64,000 bases of DNA from Dactylorhiza incarnata (Eukaryota; Streptophyta; Magnoliopsida; Asparagales; Orchidaceae), in assembly GCA_033032865.1 (NCBI GenBank), contig JAWHQI010000185.1:744001-808000 (forward strand), read 5' to 3'. A program made the position numbers and the translations under genes. Shown here piece after piece: positions 34,923 through 45,636 of the stretch; positions within the stretch are counted from its first letter, which is position 1, and each line of letters begins with the position of its first letter. The notes below the pieces were generated by a model. That model saw nothing but the letters and a program-made list of their open reading frames with translations, was not told where the DNA came from and did no database searches.

Positions 34923-36123
34923 TGTTAAATTTTTGAAGTGGAAGTGGACTGTCCGGGCGGTCTGGTTTTTGGAGACCACAAAGACCACGCGACTTATGTT
35001 GCAGCCTTCCTCTGGAAATCGCGAGCTCGGAGTGGTGACCTGGCTGGTGTGCTCATGTGTCTCTAGTGTTGGCGGCCTGTGTTTGGTCTACCTGTTTTGC
35101 CCAAGTATCCTAATTCTTGTGTAAACTTGGCGGTTTCGTACTGCGGGTTGCATGAGCTTGTTCTGGCGGTCTGTTCCTAGTCGGTCAGATGCTCATGTAT
35201 GTTCTTATAATAGGTCGGGCGGTCTGCCGGGTTGTCTTGGCAAGCTATCTTTCTTGTACAGTTGTGCTTTAAGTAAATAAGGTCTTATAAGAGACCGCGC
35301 GTTCTGGTACTGTAGATCGCGTGCTTCAATAGGGAAGGTGACTATATCCCTTGGGGTGGTGATGACATCCATTCATTTGCCTATAAATAAGGATGTCAGG
35401 GTAGCCATAAATACGCAAGAACTGTAAGAACCAAAGTTGGCCTGATTGTGCTGGTCTCTTTCTGAGGTTGCATTGTTTGAGTTGTCTGACTGGTTTGTGT
35501 GTTCGTAGGTTAGCGGTTAGCAGTCACAGTCAGCAGTCTCCCTTCTTTCAACTTTGAATAAACCAGTTTGGCAGCGATCTGTCTATGCGGATTGTGTTTA
35601 ATTATTCTTAGACAATGCAGCTGACTCAGTTGATCAGGCAGCCTTAAGTGGTCGGGCGGTCTTGAGTTGCGCTCTTGTAGCAGGAAGCAGTTCTTCGTCA
35701 AGTGTTTGCAGGTTCTTCTGTGATCTTAAGACCGTGCGTTCTGGGTGATCAAGAAGTGCGGACAGTTGTTTACAGCAGTTGAATAAAGCAGCAAGTCGAG
35801 CGGTTTGTGGTTGCGGTCTGACAACGGCGGTTTGTGCTATGTTCGTGCGGTCTCAGGGATAGCTGTGCGGATTCTCTATTCGAGCGTTCTAGCGGTCTCT
35901 GCTTTGGTTGTTCGCTGGCGGCTTGTTTTTTTGTGTCTTGTGCTTATCTCCTCTGTGATTCTTATGAATCATGTCTCGCCAAGTATGTCTCGAGTTGTAA
36001 AGGGATAGTGAATATCAAGTGCACTATTCTGTCTTCCCACGGTCATTGATTATCACGCTTGTGGTTTGTGTTGAAGTATTTCGTATTTTTACTTCACTCC
36101 AAACTTCTAAAGAAATTTTAACA
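34923..36123 (+). repeat. COPIA-2 5' LTR
   Basis: 1,201 bp. The TATA box CTATAAATAA is at 35381-35390. The words GCGGTCT and AGACCGC recur on both sides (about 34955, 35165, 35220, 35294, 35655, 35728, 35812, 35848 and 35890), several as GACCGCGCG or GGGCGGTCT. It is clearly diverged from the 3' LTR. Confidence 0.9.
34950..35900. promoter_or_regulatory. GACCGC/GCGGTC word array around the COPIA-2 TATA box
   Basis: At least ten copies or near copies of GCGGTCT or its complement AGACCGC are scattered through this LTR, half upstream of the TATA box at 35381 and half downstream. Forward and reverse copies can pair as stems. The right LTR has decayed equivalents (48520-49450). The role is inferred from density and position. 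Confidence 0.55.
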
Positions 36124-36135
36124 TGGTATCAGAGG
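36124..36135 (+). other. COPIA-2 primer binding site
   Basis: TGGTATCAGAGG directly abuts the LTR end and matches the initiator tRNA-Met complement. Confidence 0.88.
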
Positions 36136-36209
36136 AGGTTTCTGAGCAGTAATCAGCGTTGCCTTCTGCTTGGTTTTCTGCAAGTCGGTTATCAATCCGT
36201 GGGATAGCA

Positions 36210-37231
36210 ATGGAGGGAGGATATGTTAGAGGTCTTGGTATTGTGCTCCTTACGCAGACTAACTTTAAAAAGTGAAAGTCGTGCATGGAGAGCTATCTTC
36301 TTGGCGAGGACTTATGGGAGGTAGTTGGAGGAGAAGAAAGACAAGTTGTTGTTCCTGCTGAGGGGAATGCTGAGCTCGTGAAGGCTTGGAAGAGAACTAA
36401 TGCAAAGGCATAGTTCACTCTCAAGCAAGCTATCATTCCAAAGTTGTTTGACCACATCATTGGATGTAGGTCAGCTGCTAAAATTTGGACAACCTTGGTT
36501 GGCTTGTTCAATAAGAATAATGTAGCTCCGCTACAGTTCTTGGAAAATGAGTTGGCGAAAGCAACTCTGGGAGACTTGTCCATTTCAACATTCTTCTTGA
36601 AAATGAAGAACCTATGCGCAGATATATCGGCATTGGACCCGAATGAGCCTATCTTTGAAGCAAAGCTGAAGAGGCACATAATTCGCGGCTTGCGGAGGGA
36701 GTATGTGGCCTTCGTTACTTCTGTGCAAGGCTGTGCCAATCAGCCATCGTTGCTGGAGCTGGAGAACTTACTTGCATCACAAGAGATTTTGGCTAAGCAA
36801 ATGGCGGGGATGTCTGTCTCTAGGGGAGAAGATGAGGTTCTCTTTTTTGGAAAGAAAAAGCGTTGGGACAAGAAGAAGAAGTCATCTGGAAATGATGGTC
36901 CATCTACTTCATATCAGTAAGAGAGGAGTTATGCTCCTAAGTCTGAAGGGGAGAATAAGGAAGGACTGAGATGTTACAGGTGCAACAAGCTTGGTCACTT
37001 CAAAAGAGACTGCAAGGTCAATCTTCAGCCAGGGCATGCTGCAAGAAAGGAGGAGGCTGGTTCCAATGCAGATGATTGATGGGGTGATGGAGCCTTCATG
37101 ACGGGCACGTGTGTTCGGGCTATGACGTCCATCATCTATCAGGATGATTGGATAGTGGACTCGAGTTATGGTTATCACCTAACCGGAGATGAGTTGAAGT
37201 TCTCTTCTTTGTAGCATATACAGGTAATGAT
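36210..37231 (+). pseudogene. COPIA-2 GAG and start of protease
   Basis: One frame from ATG 36210. The GAG core reads MESYLLGEDLWEVV, GCRSAAKIWTTLVGLF, LKMKNLCADIS and HIIRGLRREYVAF. The CCHC knuckle CYRCNKLGHFKRDC is at about 36972-37013 and protease DDWIVDSSYGYHLTGDE at about 37140-37190. Stops interrupt at codons that are Trp in relatives (FKK*K), after KA, at 36918 and near 37078. The protease DSG is changed to DSS. The frame is cut at 37231 by COPIA-3. Confidence 0.88.
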
Positions 37232-37539
37232 TGAAAGATTATATAGGTATATGATCTAATTCACCTAGAGGGGGGTGAATAGGTCTTTTGATTTTTGCTT
37301 GTTTGATATAGATATTTAAAATTATTCTAAACAAGTAATCAAGCACACCCAGAAAACACACAAGTGTTTATAGTGGTTTCCCGAGATAGTGTGTCTATGG
37401 GTAGTCCACTTTCCCCCTTCACCCTTCTAATAGTGTGTTAGACAGGGCCAACTCCTCCAAACTCAGCTCCAAGACCTTACAACACAGATCCCTCAGGATC
37501 TCTCAGGTTTTCCCAAACCCTACCTCAGGCACAGCAGCC

Positions 37540-37743
37540 CTACCTCAGATCTCACAGATCCTACCTCAGAGGAATCCACCTCCTACAACTCAGACCACCT
37601 GCTGGTCCTACCTCAGATCACATAGATCCTACCTCAGAGGAATCCACCTCCTACAACTCAGACCACCTGCTGGTCCTACCTCAGATCACACAGATCCTAC
37701 CTCAGAGGAATCCACCTCCTCCAACTCATACCACCTGCTAGTC
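37540..37743. repeat. 68-bp tandem repeat x3 in COPIA-3 3' LTR
   Basis: Units 37540-37607, 37608-37675 and 37676-37743 each start CTACCTCAGATC and end CTGCTGGTC or similar. Nested CCTACCTCAGA words give an inner periodicity. The same triple is at 45943-46146 in the 5' LTR. The open frame running through it is a by-product. Confidence 0.9.
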
Positions 37744-38113
37744 CTACAATCTCAGGCCAAATGGCCCTACAAACTCAGAACCCAAAGGCTCCTACAGATA
37801 ATATAATGAGGTTTACAGAATGAAGTAAGAAAAGATCAAGCCTGTTCTTCTTCTTCTTTTCAGCTGCTGTTGTAGACTTGAATCAGGGAGGAGTGGTACA
37901 GCTCCAATCTTGATTCTACTTGATCAGTACTTCATATGAAGTACTGGATCTACTTGCTCTATCTTGAGATGAATCAAGATGAGCTATCTCTTCCTTGCAG
38001 CTTTGTGTTAGTACAGTTCTTGGCTGCCGACAATGGAACAGTTCGCTTCCGCTTCTTTGTGTGCTCGAGAGAATGATTGATAGCAGAAGTGCTTTCTCAA
38101 CCCTAATTTATCC

Positions 38114-38850
38114 CTTTTATACATCCCCGATCTTCAACGGCTCTCAGCTGTCCTTATGACAAATATGGGAGTGACTGGTGGACCCCATAATGCTTTTCTG
38201 CAGCTTGCGCCAAGGGCAGAACCGGCCATGTCTCGTTTGAACTGTCTCAGCGGTTGGGCTGAGATGGCTTCCTCTTCTCAGCGGATTTTGTCGATCTGCA
38301 GAGAGGTTTATGCGTTCGACGAACAGCATTCTGCGTTCGACGAATTTCATTCTTCATTTGACGAACACGCCAAGTCTCAATGCTTGCTTCTATCCCATCT
38401 CTGCGTTCGACGAACTTCATTCTTCATTCGACGAACACTCCAAGTCTTAGCACTTGCATCTGCCCCATCTCTGTGTTTGACGAACTGAGTTCTGTGTTCG
38501 ACGAACACGCCAAGTCTCAGCGCTTGCTTCTGTCTCGTCTCTGCATTCGACGAACAGCATTCTGCGTTTGACGAACTCGCCAAGTCTCAGCGGTTTCTTC
38601 TGTCTCGTCTCAGCGTTCGACGAACTTCATTCTTCGTTCGACGAACTGCATTCTTTGTTTAACGAACGCGCCAAGTCTCAGTGTTCGACGAACTTCCCAA
38701 GTCTCAGCGGATTTTTGCTGCTTCTTTCCCATCTCAGCGGATCCACTGCGATAGACAGTCCTCTCTACGGTTTCTTCTATCTGCAGCTCAGCTTGCCCAG
38801 ATGCCTTCTCAGCGGCTCCTGGTCTCGTCTCAGCGGTTCAGCTGAGACAA
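38114..38850 (-). promoter_or_regulatory. COPIA-3 LTR promoter with TTCGACGAA and CTCAGCGGTT arrays
   Basis: The TATA box is at 38114-38122 (minus). Upstream in element orientation lie about fifteen TTCGACGAA-type words, most within TCTGCGTTCGACGAAC, from 38315 to 38695. TCTCAGCGG words occur around 38246, 38276, 38586, 38703, 38735, 38808 and 38831. The equivalent in the 5' LTR is at 46517-47270. Confidence 0.65.
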
Positions 38851-39028
38851 CTCTTCATCTCTTAGGAGTAGATTTATCCTGATCTAAGGGCATGATTGGC
38901 CCTTTCTCTTGAGTTACCTTAGCCTGTATATCTTACAAAAATATGGCTTTATCAAATACATCTTGTACTTAGCATTGTGAGTGATGCCTCTTCAAATCAA
39001 AGGAATATTGAGGGCAATATTCCCAACA

Positions 39029-39879
39029 ATCTCCCCCTATTTGAAGAAGGCAGAACATTCCCAATGCTAAGGTACATTGCCAACAAAAAACTATCATGAA
39101 AATGATCTATATAACATTTGTGATACCATTGCTTCTAGAGGATAAGATTGTTTAAGCATTATATTAAAACTCATGATTGTTTATATTAAGCTTTGACTAA
39201 CTCAGAGGACAATCCTTATACTCAAAGCTGACTCTGAGTTGGTCTTAGCATTGGCCATCTCCCCCTTTCTGATTTCTTCAACTATTTTTCCCTCTAGGGA
39301 TTGGGAGGCAGCAGCTACATACCCTGAGAGGGTTTAGAAAGCATTTTCCAAAAACCCCTTTAGGTCATCCTTCATCTTCTCTAACTCTCTTAGCATTGGC
39401 CATCTCCCCCTCAACCTGAGCAGGAACTTGCTCCCCCTCAATATGAGTATTAGTATTGTTCTTATTTTGTAAGTATAAATTTAAGATTATGTCATAATGC
39501 TGAGTTCGTCGAACTCAAAGTCGACATTCGTCGAACTCAGGAAAGAGTTTGTCGAACTCAGGAAAGAGTTCGTCGAACTCTGGAAAGAGTTCGTCGAACC
39601 CAGATTTTTCCCAGCTGAGCCCTTAGCCAGCTTTAATTTGTTTTGGATACTTATCTACTGAGACAGTTTGTCTGTCTCAGCTGATCAGCTGAGTTGGGTC
39701 TCACCCTGAATTCAAAGTATTTAACATTTTACGGAGATTATCTACACTATCATATGCACTATGCCTACTGTAAAGTTGATCAATTCAAATTTCAATTTTA
39801 TCGTAACAGTACACATTGTGAGAATTGTACAGATGAGAACATAAGCATTTTAACAGTGGGAATAGATTCATAAGTGAAC
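39029..39879 (-). other. COPIA-3 3' noncoding region and polypurine tract
   Basis: The minus strand reads CAAATAGGGGGAGAT (39029-39043) directly before the LTR, a clear purine tract. The rest has no ORF. Four GTTCGTCGAACTC-like words at 39500-39600 repeat the theme of the LTR array. Confidence 0.7.
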
Positions 39880-40170
39880 TCATTCTAAATTCAACATTCC
39901 TAAGTCAATTTTGAAAGAATTGAACTTGGCCTCATCTAGTGGCTTGGTGAAGATATCAGCTACTTGATTGTCTGTGGGGACATATTCAAGTTTGATATCT
40001 TCACACTCTACATACTCTCTAATAAAATGGTACCTAATTTCTATGTGCTTGGTCCTACTATGGGAGATAGGATTTTTGGCAATTGAAATAGCACTGGATG
40101 AGTCACACAGCATGGGAGATTTACTGACCTTGATGTTGTAATCCTCCAATTGATGTTTGATCCACAGAAG
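39880..40170 (-). pseudogene. COPIA-3 RNase H C-terminal part
   Basis: An 89-aa open stretch with LCDSSSAISIAKNP, RTKHIEIRYHFIREYV and NQVADIFTKPLDEAKF, the conserved end of copia RNase H. It is in the same frame as the stretch to its right, separated by one stop at about 40171. Confidence 0.9.
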
Positions 40171-41082
40171 TTAAGCACAACAGCTACCTACAGCAATGTA
40201 CTCTGACTCAGCTGTGGATATGGCCACACTGGTTTGCTTTTTGCTGCTCCAAGAGATCAGCCTCCTCCCTAGGAATTGACAAGTGTCACTGGTGCTTTTC
40301 CTGTCTTCTTTGCACCCTGCAAAATCTGCATCTGAATAGCCTATCAGTTCAAAGTCATTGTTCTTAGGGTACCAAAGGCCAATATTTAGGCTGTCCTTGA
40401 GGTATCTCAAGATCCTCTTGACAGAGGTGTAGTGAGATTCCTTAGGACAAGCCTGATACCTAGCACAAACACATGTAGAATACATAATGTCTAGCCTACT
40501 AGCAATCAAGTACAACAAGGATCCAATGATACATCTGTACATGGATTCATCAAAGGCCTTCCCCTTTTCATCCTTGTCTACTGATACATTTGATCCCATG
40601 GGTGTTCTCATGGTGGAGGCTGACTCCATCCCAAATTTTTTGATGAGCTCCTTGGTGTACTTAGTCTGGGAAATGAAAATTCCATCATCAGACTGTTTCA
40701 CTTGGAGCCCAAGGAAATATTTAAGTTCACGCATACTTCTCATCTCAAACTCCCCCTGCATTAGATTGGCAAATCACTTGCAGAGGTTGTCATCAGTAGA
40801 CCCAAATATTATGTCATCAACATAGATTTGGACTATGAGACACTTGCCCCTTGTTTCCCTATGAAATAATGTGTTATCTATCTTTCCCCTCAAGAACTTG
40901 TTCTTGATGAGAAACCTAGACAATGTCTCATACCAAGCCCTGGGGGCCTGCTTAAGACCATATAGAGCTTTCCTAAGTAGATAAACATGAGAAGTAAGAG
41001 TAGGATGGACAAAACTTGATGGCTGCTCTATATACACTTCCTCTTTCAGATTTCCATTTAGGAATGCTGACTTGACATCCAT
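40171..41082 (-). pseudogene. COPIA-3 reverse transcriptase
   Basis: Two open stretches in one frame (41082-40774 and 40761-40171). The first has [20 protein letters not shown] with the first catalytic Asp, [14 protein letters not shown], and [10 protein letters not shown] with the catalytic YVDD box. The second has the connection and RNase H start (GYSDADFAGCKEDRKST, SSKKQTSVAISTAESEYIA). One stop at 40774 and a frameshift near 41090-41225 disable it; catalytic residues are intact. Confidence 0.9.
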
Positions 41083-41225
41083 CTAGTACACTTTGAAGCC
41101 TTTATGGGCTGTATATGCAAGGAATGGCCTTATAGCCTCCAACCTTGCAACTGGGGCAATGGTTTGGTCAAAGTCTATTCCTTCCTCTTGCCTATACCCT
41201 TTTGCAACATGCCTAGCCTTGTTTT

Positions 41226-42992
41226 TTATGATTGTTCCATTTTATACATCTTGTTTCTGAAGATCCATTTGGTGTCAATGATGTTGTGTCCTTGTGGTCT
41301 TGGCACTAACTTCGAAACTTTGCATCTCTTGAATTGCAAAAGTTCTTCCAGCATTGCCTGAATCCAGAATGGATCCAAGTTGGCCTCTTCAAACTTTTTA
41401 GGCTCTACCTGTGACAGGAAACTGAGGAATAAGGCCTCATTGTGAGACCTGCTCCTAGTTGTCACACCTTGTTGAACATTCCCAATAATCTGCTCCAAGG
41501 GATAATCCCTTAGATATCTTATAGCTGCAGGGAGTCTGTCCTCTACATGCTGAATTTCTTCCACTGGGTCAGCATCTTCTTCAGCATCTTGCACCTCTAC
41601 TTCTTCTGGAATTGCTGCATCAGTATATGCTTTACTGCTGCTGGATGGTTCTTGTATAGATAGTTCATTTATGGCCCTTTCACTTCCTGTCAAAATAGAA
41701 GAACTGGACCAACACTTATAAATTAGGCTGGTTTCATCAAACACCACATGCATGGACTCTTCAACAACATGGGTTTTCTTGTTATATACTCTATAGGCTC
41801 TACTATGTGAGCTATAGCCAATAAGAACCCCCAAGTAGCATTTTTCAGCAAACTTGGTTAATTGAGATTTTCCATTGTTTAAAATGTAGCAATTAGATCC
41901 AAAGTTCCTAAAGTATGAAATTATTGGTTGTTTGACTTTCAGAATCTCATAGCGGGTAATTCCATGAACTTTACTGATGGAAGCTCTATTGAGAACATAA
42001 CAGGCAGTATTGACTGCTTCAGCCCAGAAATATTCTGGGAGTGAAGAGTCACTAAGCAATGTTCTCCCAGCTTCTATCAATGTTCTATTCCTCCTCTCAG
42101 CCACACCATTTTTTTGTGGGGTCCTTGGGGAGGAAAACTCTTGGATGATACCTAGTTCTTGACAGAACCTTGTCATGGCTTCAGATTGAAACTCTGTGTC
42201 ATGGTCAGACCTAGTTCTAACTACAGAACATTGCAAATCATTCTGAATGGCCTTGGCATGGCTTATAAAGACATTTAGAGTATCTGATTTCTTTTTAAGG
42301 AAAAATACCCATATATATCTTGAGTGATCATCAACAATCACTAAGGTATACAGCTTACCTCCTAAGCTCTGAATTAGCATAGGACCAAACAAGTCCATGT
42401 GCAATAAATAAAGGCAACTCTTTGTGTCTTTGGAGCCAATACTTTTAAAAGTGGGCCTTTTTTGCTTGCCCATTTGGCAAGCATGACATGGGCCATTTTT
42501 AACACATTTTAAATTGTCACTATTTCTAACCAAGTTCTTAGAGAATAGTCTATGCATTGCCTTGTCGTTGATGTGTACAAGCCTCTTGTGACATTGAACA
42601 CATAGAGACTCACTCTCATTTTCCACAAGACACACAGGAGAAGAAGATGATTTGCATATAAAATCTAAACAATAAACATTTCCACTCCTAGTGCCTAAAA
42701 GTATGGTTTCCAAGTCATTAGACTTTTTGATTAGGCAATTATCATTATGGAATTCAATGACATAGCCAAGATCACACAGTTGGCTTATGCTAAAAAGGTT
42801 GTGTTGCAACCCTTCAACATAAGCCACTTTAGTGATGGAGACTTTGTCATTTGTGATCATACCATAACCTCTGGTGAATCCCTTTTCTAAACCCCAAAGA
42901 TGACTTTGGGTCCATTCTTCACTGCTTTGTATTCCTGCAGTAAACCCTTGGTGCTTGTCATATGTCTTGAGCACCCACTGTCCAAATACCAA
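41226..42992 (-). pseudogene. COPIA-3 protease end, integrase and RT start
   Basis: A 588-aa open frame. The integrase zinc region is at residues 134-175 (CHKRLVH … CHACQMGK). Catalytic residues are D200 (HMDLFGP), D263 (SDHDTEF) and E299 (GVAERRNRT), the complete D,D(35)E triad. The C-terminal region includes NFGSNCYILN and GYSSHSRAYRVYNKK. The final part begins RT (DTKWIFRNK). The protease signature DSGCSRHMT lies near 42960-43000 in another frame, so a shift occurs there. This is the best preserved integrase in the window. Confidence 0.9.
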
Positions 42993-43299
42993 ATCTGCCC
43001 AAGGCTGGTATTTGAACTAACCTGCATGATGGAATTTAATTACCCTTAGGAACCCAAGTGATTTTGGGTCCTAGGTACTTGTTAGTCTGATAAGATAACC
43101 TCACACTAGCTGTACTCTTTGCAGGAAGGCTCTTCTTTGCATTAGGTATATTGGGATTGTACCAACAATCTATGGCAAAGTGTCCCACTTTACCACAACA
43201 CCAACATTCATGAAGGTTGTATCTCCTCTTCTGAACATTTCCTGAGGAAACAGCATTAGTGTGCCTTAGTTCAGGAGGGGAGACAACTGCAATCTTCCT

Positions 43300-45555
43300 A
43301 TTTCTCTAAGCAATGATTTGACTGAATGTTAATTTATGTGTTGGCTTGATGCCCTTTGTTTTGATGACATCAGCTTGCTTTGGCTTGGTAGCTATACAAG
43401 ATCTGATGACATCAGACACTGAGCAGCAAGTCTTGTCAATAGTTTTGACAGCAGAAATTTTCTTTGCTGAAATAAATTTAGAAGAGCTTGCACCCTGATT
43501 CTTGAATGAGGGGGATGAGGTACCAAATACAAAAGGTCCATGTTGGGCAATTTGAATTTCCTCCTGGGGAGCCTTCATGGCACTCAATCCCATTCCCTTT
43601 CTTCCACTATGGGAAGGTTATTTTCCTACCTATAGTTACTTCCATTCTTCCAGTGACCATACATGCTTTCATGGTCATACCTGTTGGAAGGAAGTAATAC
43701 CTTTTGAAAGGTGTTTTAAGGCTTAGCCTTACCCCTGCTCTTTTCTCCACTCACTTCTCCTGCTTCCATTTTATTGAATCCTAGTCCTCTTCTATTGGAT
43801 TGAGAAGAGAATGAGTCAATAATAGGGAGCACAGATTTAGGCTTGGAGAATTGAGCCACTAGGCTTTTCTATTTGAGAAGCTTTTCCTCTAGATCCTTGA
43901 TGATCTTATTCTTTAGAGAAATGGAGCTCAAATGGACAATTGTTATCCCCTTGAGTTTGCTTATTTCTCTACTTATCTGAGCCACCAAAGTAGGAGACTC
44001 AGAACAATTTCTTTCAACCTTTTTAAGTGAGTCAATCTCTAGGGCTTGGCTTTTGACAAGCTTCTTACTCTCTTTCAGAGCAATAACTAGATCATCATAT
44101 TTGTCAACCAATTGATTGACACCCACTTCAGATTTTGAATCATAATCATCAGTTGATGAGTGTGCATCAGATTCTGGAATTGATTCATACTTAGAGGAAG
44201 AGAGAGAAGTAAGTACCTGGTCAGGTGTGTCCTGACAATCTTCATCATCTGAAGTTATGGCCATTAGGCCAATATGTTCTTCAACATCTTCATCCACCTC
44301 CATATCACTGTCTGAATGTGATAGAGGGGCCCTGATGCCCATCTTTGCTGCAGGAAAGTCCTCATCTTCCTCAGCAGCAAACAACCCAATATAGGCCTCT
44401 TCTTCATCATATGAATCTGATGATGATAACTCAGATTCACTCCAGCTTTTGTCCTTCTTAGCTAGGAAGGATTTCTCACATTTTCTTCCCTTCTTGTGAT
44501 AAGGCTTGTTATCACCCTTATCCTTTCTTTTGACTGGACAGTCAGCAATGACATGTCCAGGCTTACTGCAGCAATAACAAATTACATTAGTTAAACCATG
44601 TTTAACATGTTTAGAGTCATACCTGTCCCCTTTGGGGTGCTGCATGTCTGCCCTACTTGAATCCTTCCTAGGATGTGAGGAGGAGGAAGGCTTATTCTTC
44701 CACGGCTTGGTTCTCATCATCTTTTTGGTTCTCATCAGAAGAGCTGTTTTCAGATGAGCAGTGAACTGAATTGTCTGAGTCAGCAGCCCTTCTTGGAGGG
44801 GTAGGAATTCTTGTCTTGCTCTTCTTGGACCCTTCAGCCTTGAGGGCCACAGACTTCTCCCTAGCATGAGGCTTGGAGGAGGTGTCCTCTTCCTTTCTCG
44901 TAGATAGTTGCATCTCATATGAGAGCAACTTTCCAAATAGAGTGTGAGGAGGAGTTTAACTCAGCTTTGCCATTTCCCTGATGGCACAGATTTTGGTATC
45001 CCGGTCTCTAGTTAAAGATCTTAGGAATTTTTCATTCAACTCATAATGAGTGATGGTCCTCACATAGGTCCTCAACTCATTAACTATTCTGAAGAATCTT
45101 TCATAGCAGTTAGCTATGCATTCCTAATTTTGTTGCCTAAAGGCTTCATACTCCTGATTGAGGAGGGATTTCCTATCATTCCTCACTTCTTCAGTCCCTT
45201 CCATGTACACAATCAGTGTATCCCACATCTCCTTTGTAGTTTCACGGTGCACCAAGTTTTGCAAAGTTGAATCATCAATAGCATTGACAATAATATTTTG
45301 AGACATTTTATCCATTGTAGCCAAATCTATTTCATCCCTTGTCATTTCAGTGTAAGATTTGCCTACCTGCCTAGTAGGATCAATGGTGGAGGGCATTTTT
45401 ATAATGAAGGGGCCATCCTGAACAGTGATATAGATTGTAGGGTCTGAAGCTTCCATGAACAGCCTAACTCTTTGTTTCCAGATGCCAAAGGTTTCCTTTT
45501 TGCATATAGGGAGCTTCATTGAACCCATTTCCTTCTGAACTCCACTTGAAGCCAT
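43300..45555 (-). pseudogene. COPIA-3 GAG
   Basis: It starts MASSGVQKEMGSMKLP at 45555. The first block (143 aa) carries the UBN2-type core (MDKMSQNIIVNAIDD, TTKEMWDTLIVYMEG). A stop at 45124, another near 44955 and a frameshift near 44700 break it. The next block (44936-43869) holds the CCHC knuckle CYCCSKPGHVIADC at about 44545-44590 and a long acidic/Ser-rich and coiled-coil tail (KYDDLVIALKESKKLVKSQA). A further piece is at 43593-43306. Confidence 0.88.
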
Positions 45556-45622
45556 AGGATTCAGATTTAATAATACCTATATAGGATCTGGTCAGGCAGT
45601 TAAGCCCTTTATGACCAACCAT

Positions 45623-45634
45623 CCTCTGATACCA
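45623..45634 (-). other. COPIA-3 primer binding site
   Basis: TGGTATCAGAGG on the minus strand, two bases from the LTR end; initiator tRNA-Met type. Confidence 0.88.
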
Positions 45635-45636
45635 CT

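Larger units (their letters stand above)
37232..39028 (-). repeat. COPIA-3 3' LTR
   Basis: 1,797 bp, from TGAAAGATTATA to TTCCCAACA on the plus strand. It contains three tandem copies of a 68-bp unit (37540-37743), a minus-strand TATA box GTATAAAAG (38114-38122) and, upstream of that, an array of TTCGACGAA words (38315-38695) mixed with TCTCAGCGGTT words (38246-38850). Confidence 0.9.

Noticed and set aside
36293..36739. 148-aa minus-strand ORF over COPIA-2 GAG
   Set aside because: Shadow of the plus-strand GAG frame, which has the recognisable core and knuckle.
37435..37806. 123-aa ORF, present in nearly identical form at 45838-46209
   Set aside because: It is a translation of the 68-bp tandem repeat in the COPIA-3 LTR; duplicated because both LTRs carry it.
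38156..38882. Several ORFs with repeated FDE-type peptides in COPIA-3 LTRs
   Set aside because: Products of the TTCGACGAA word array read in frame, not proteins.
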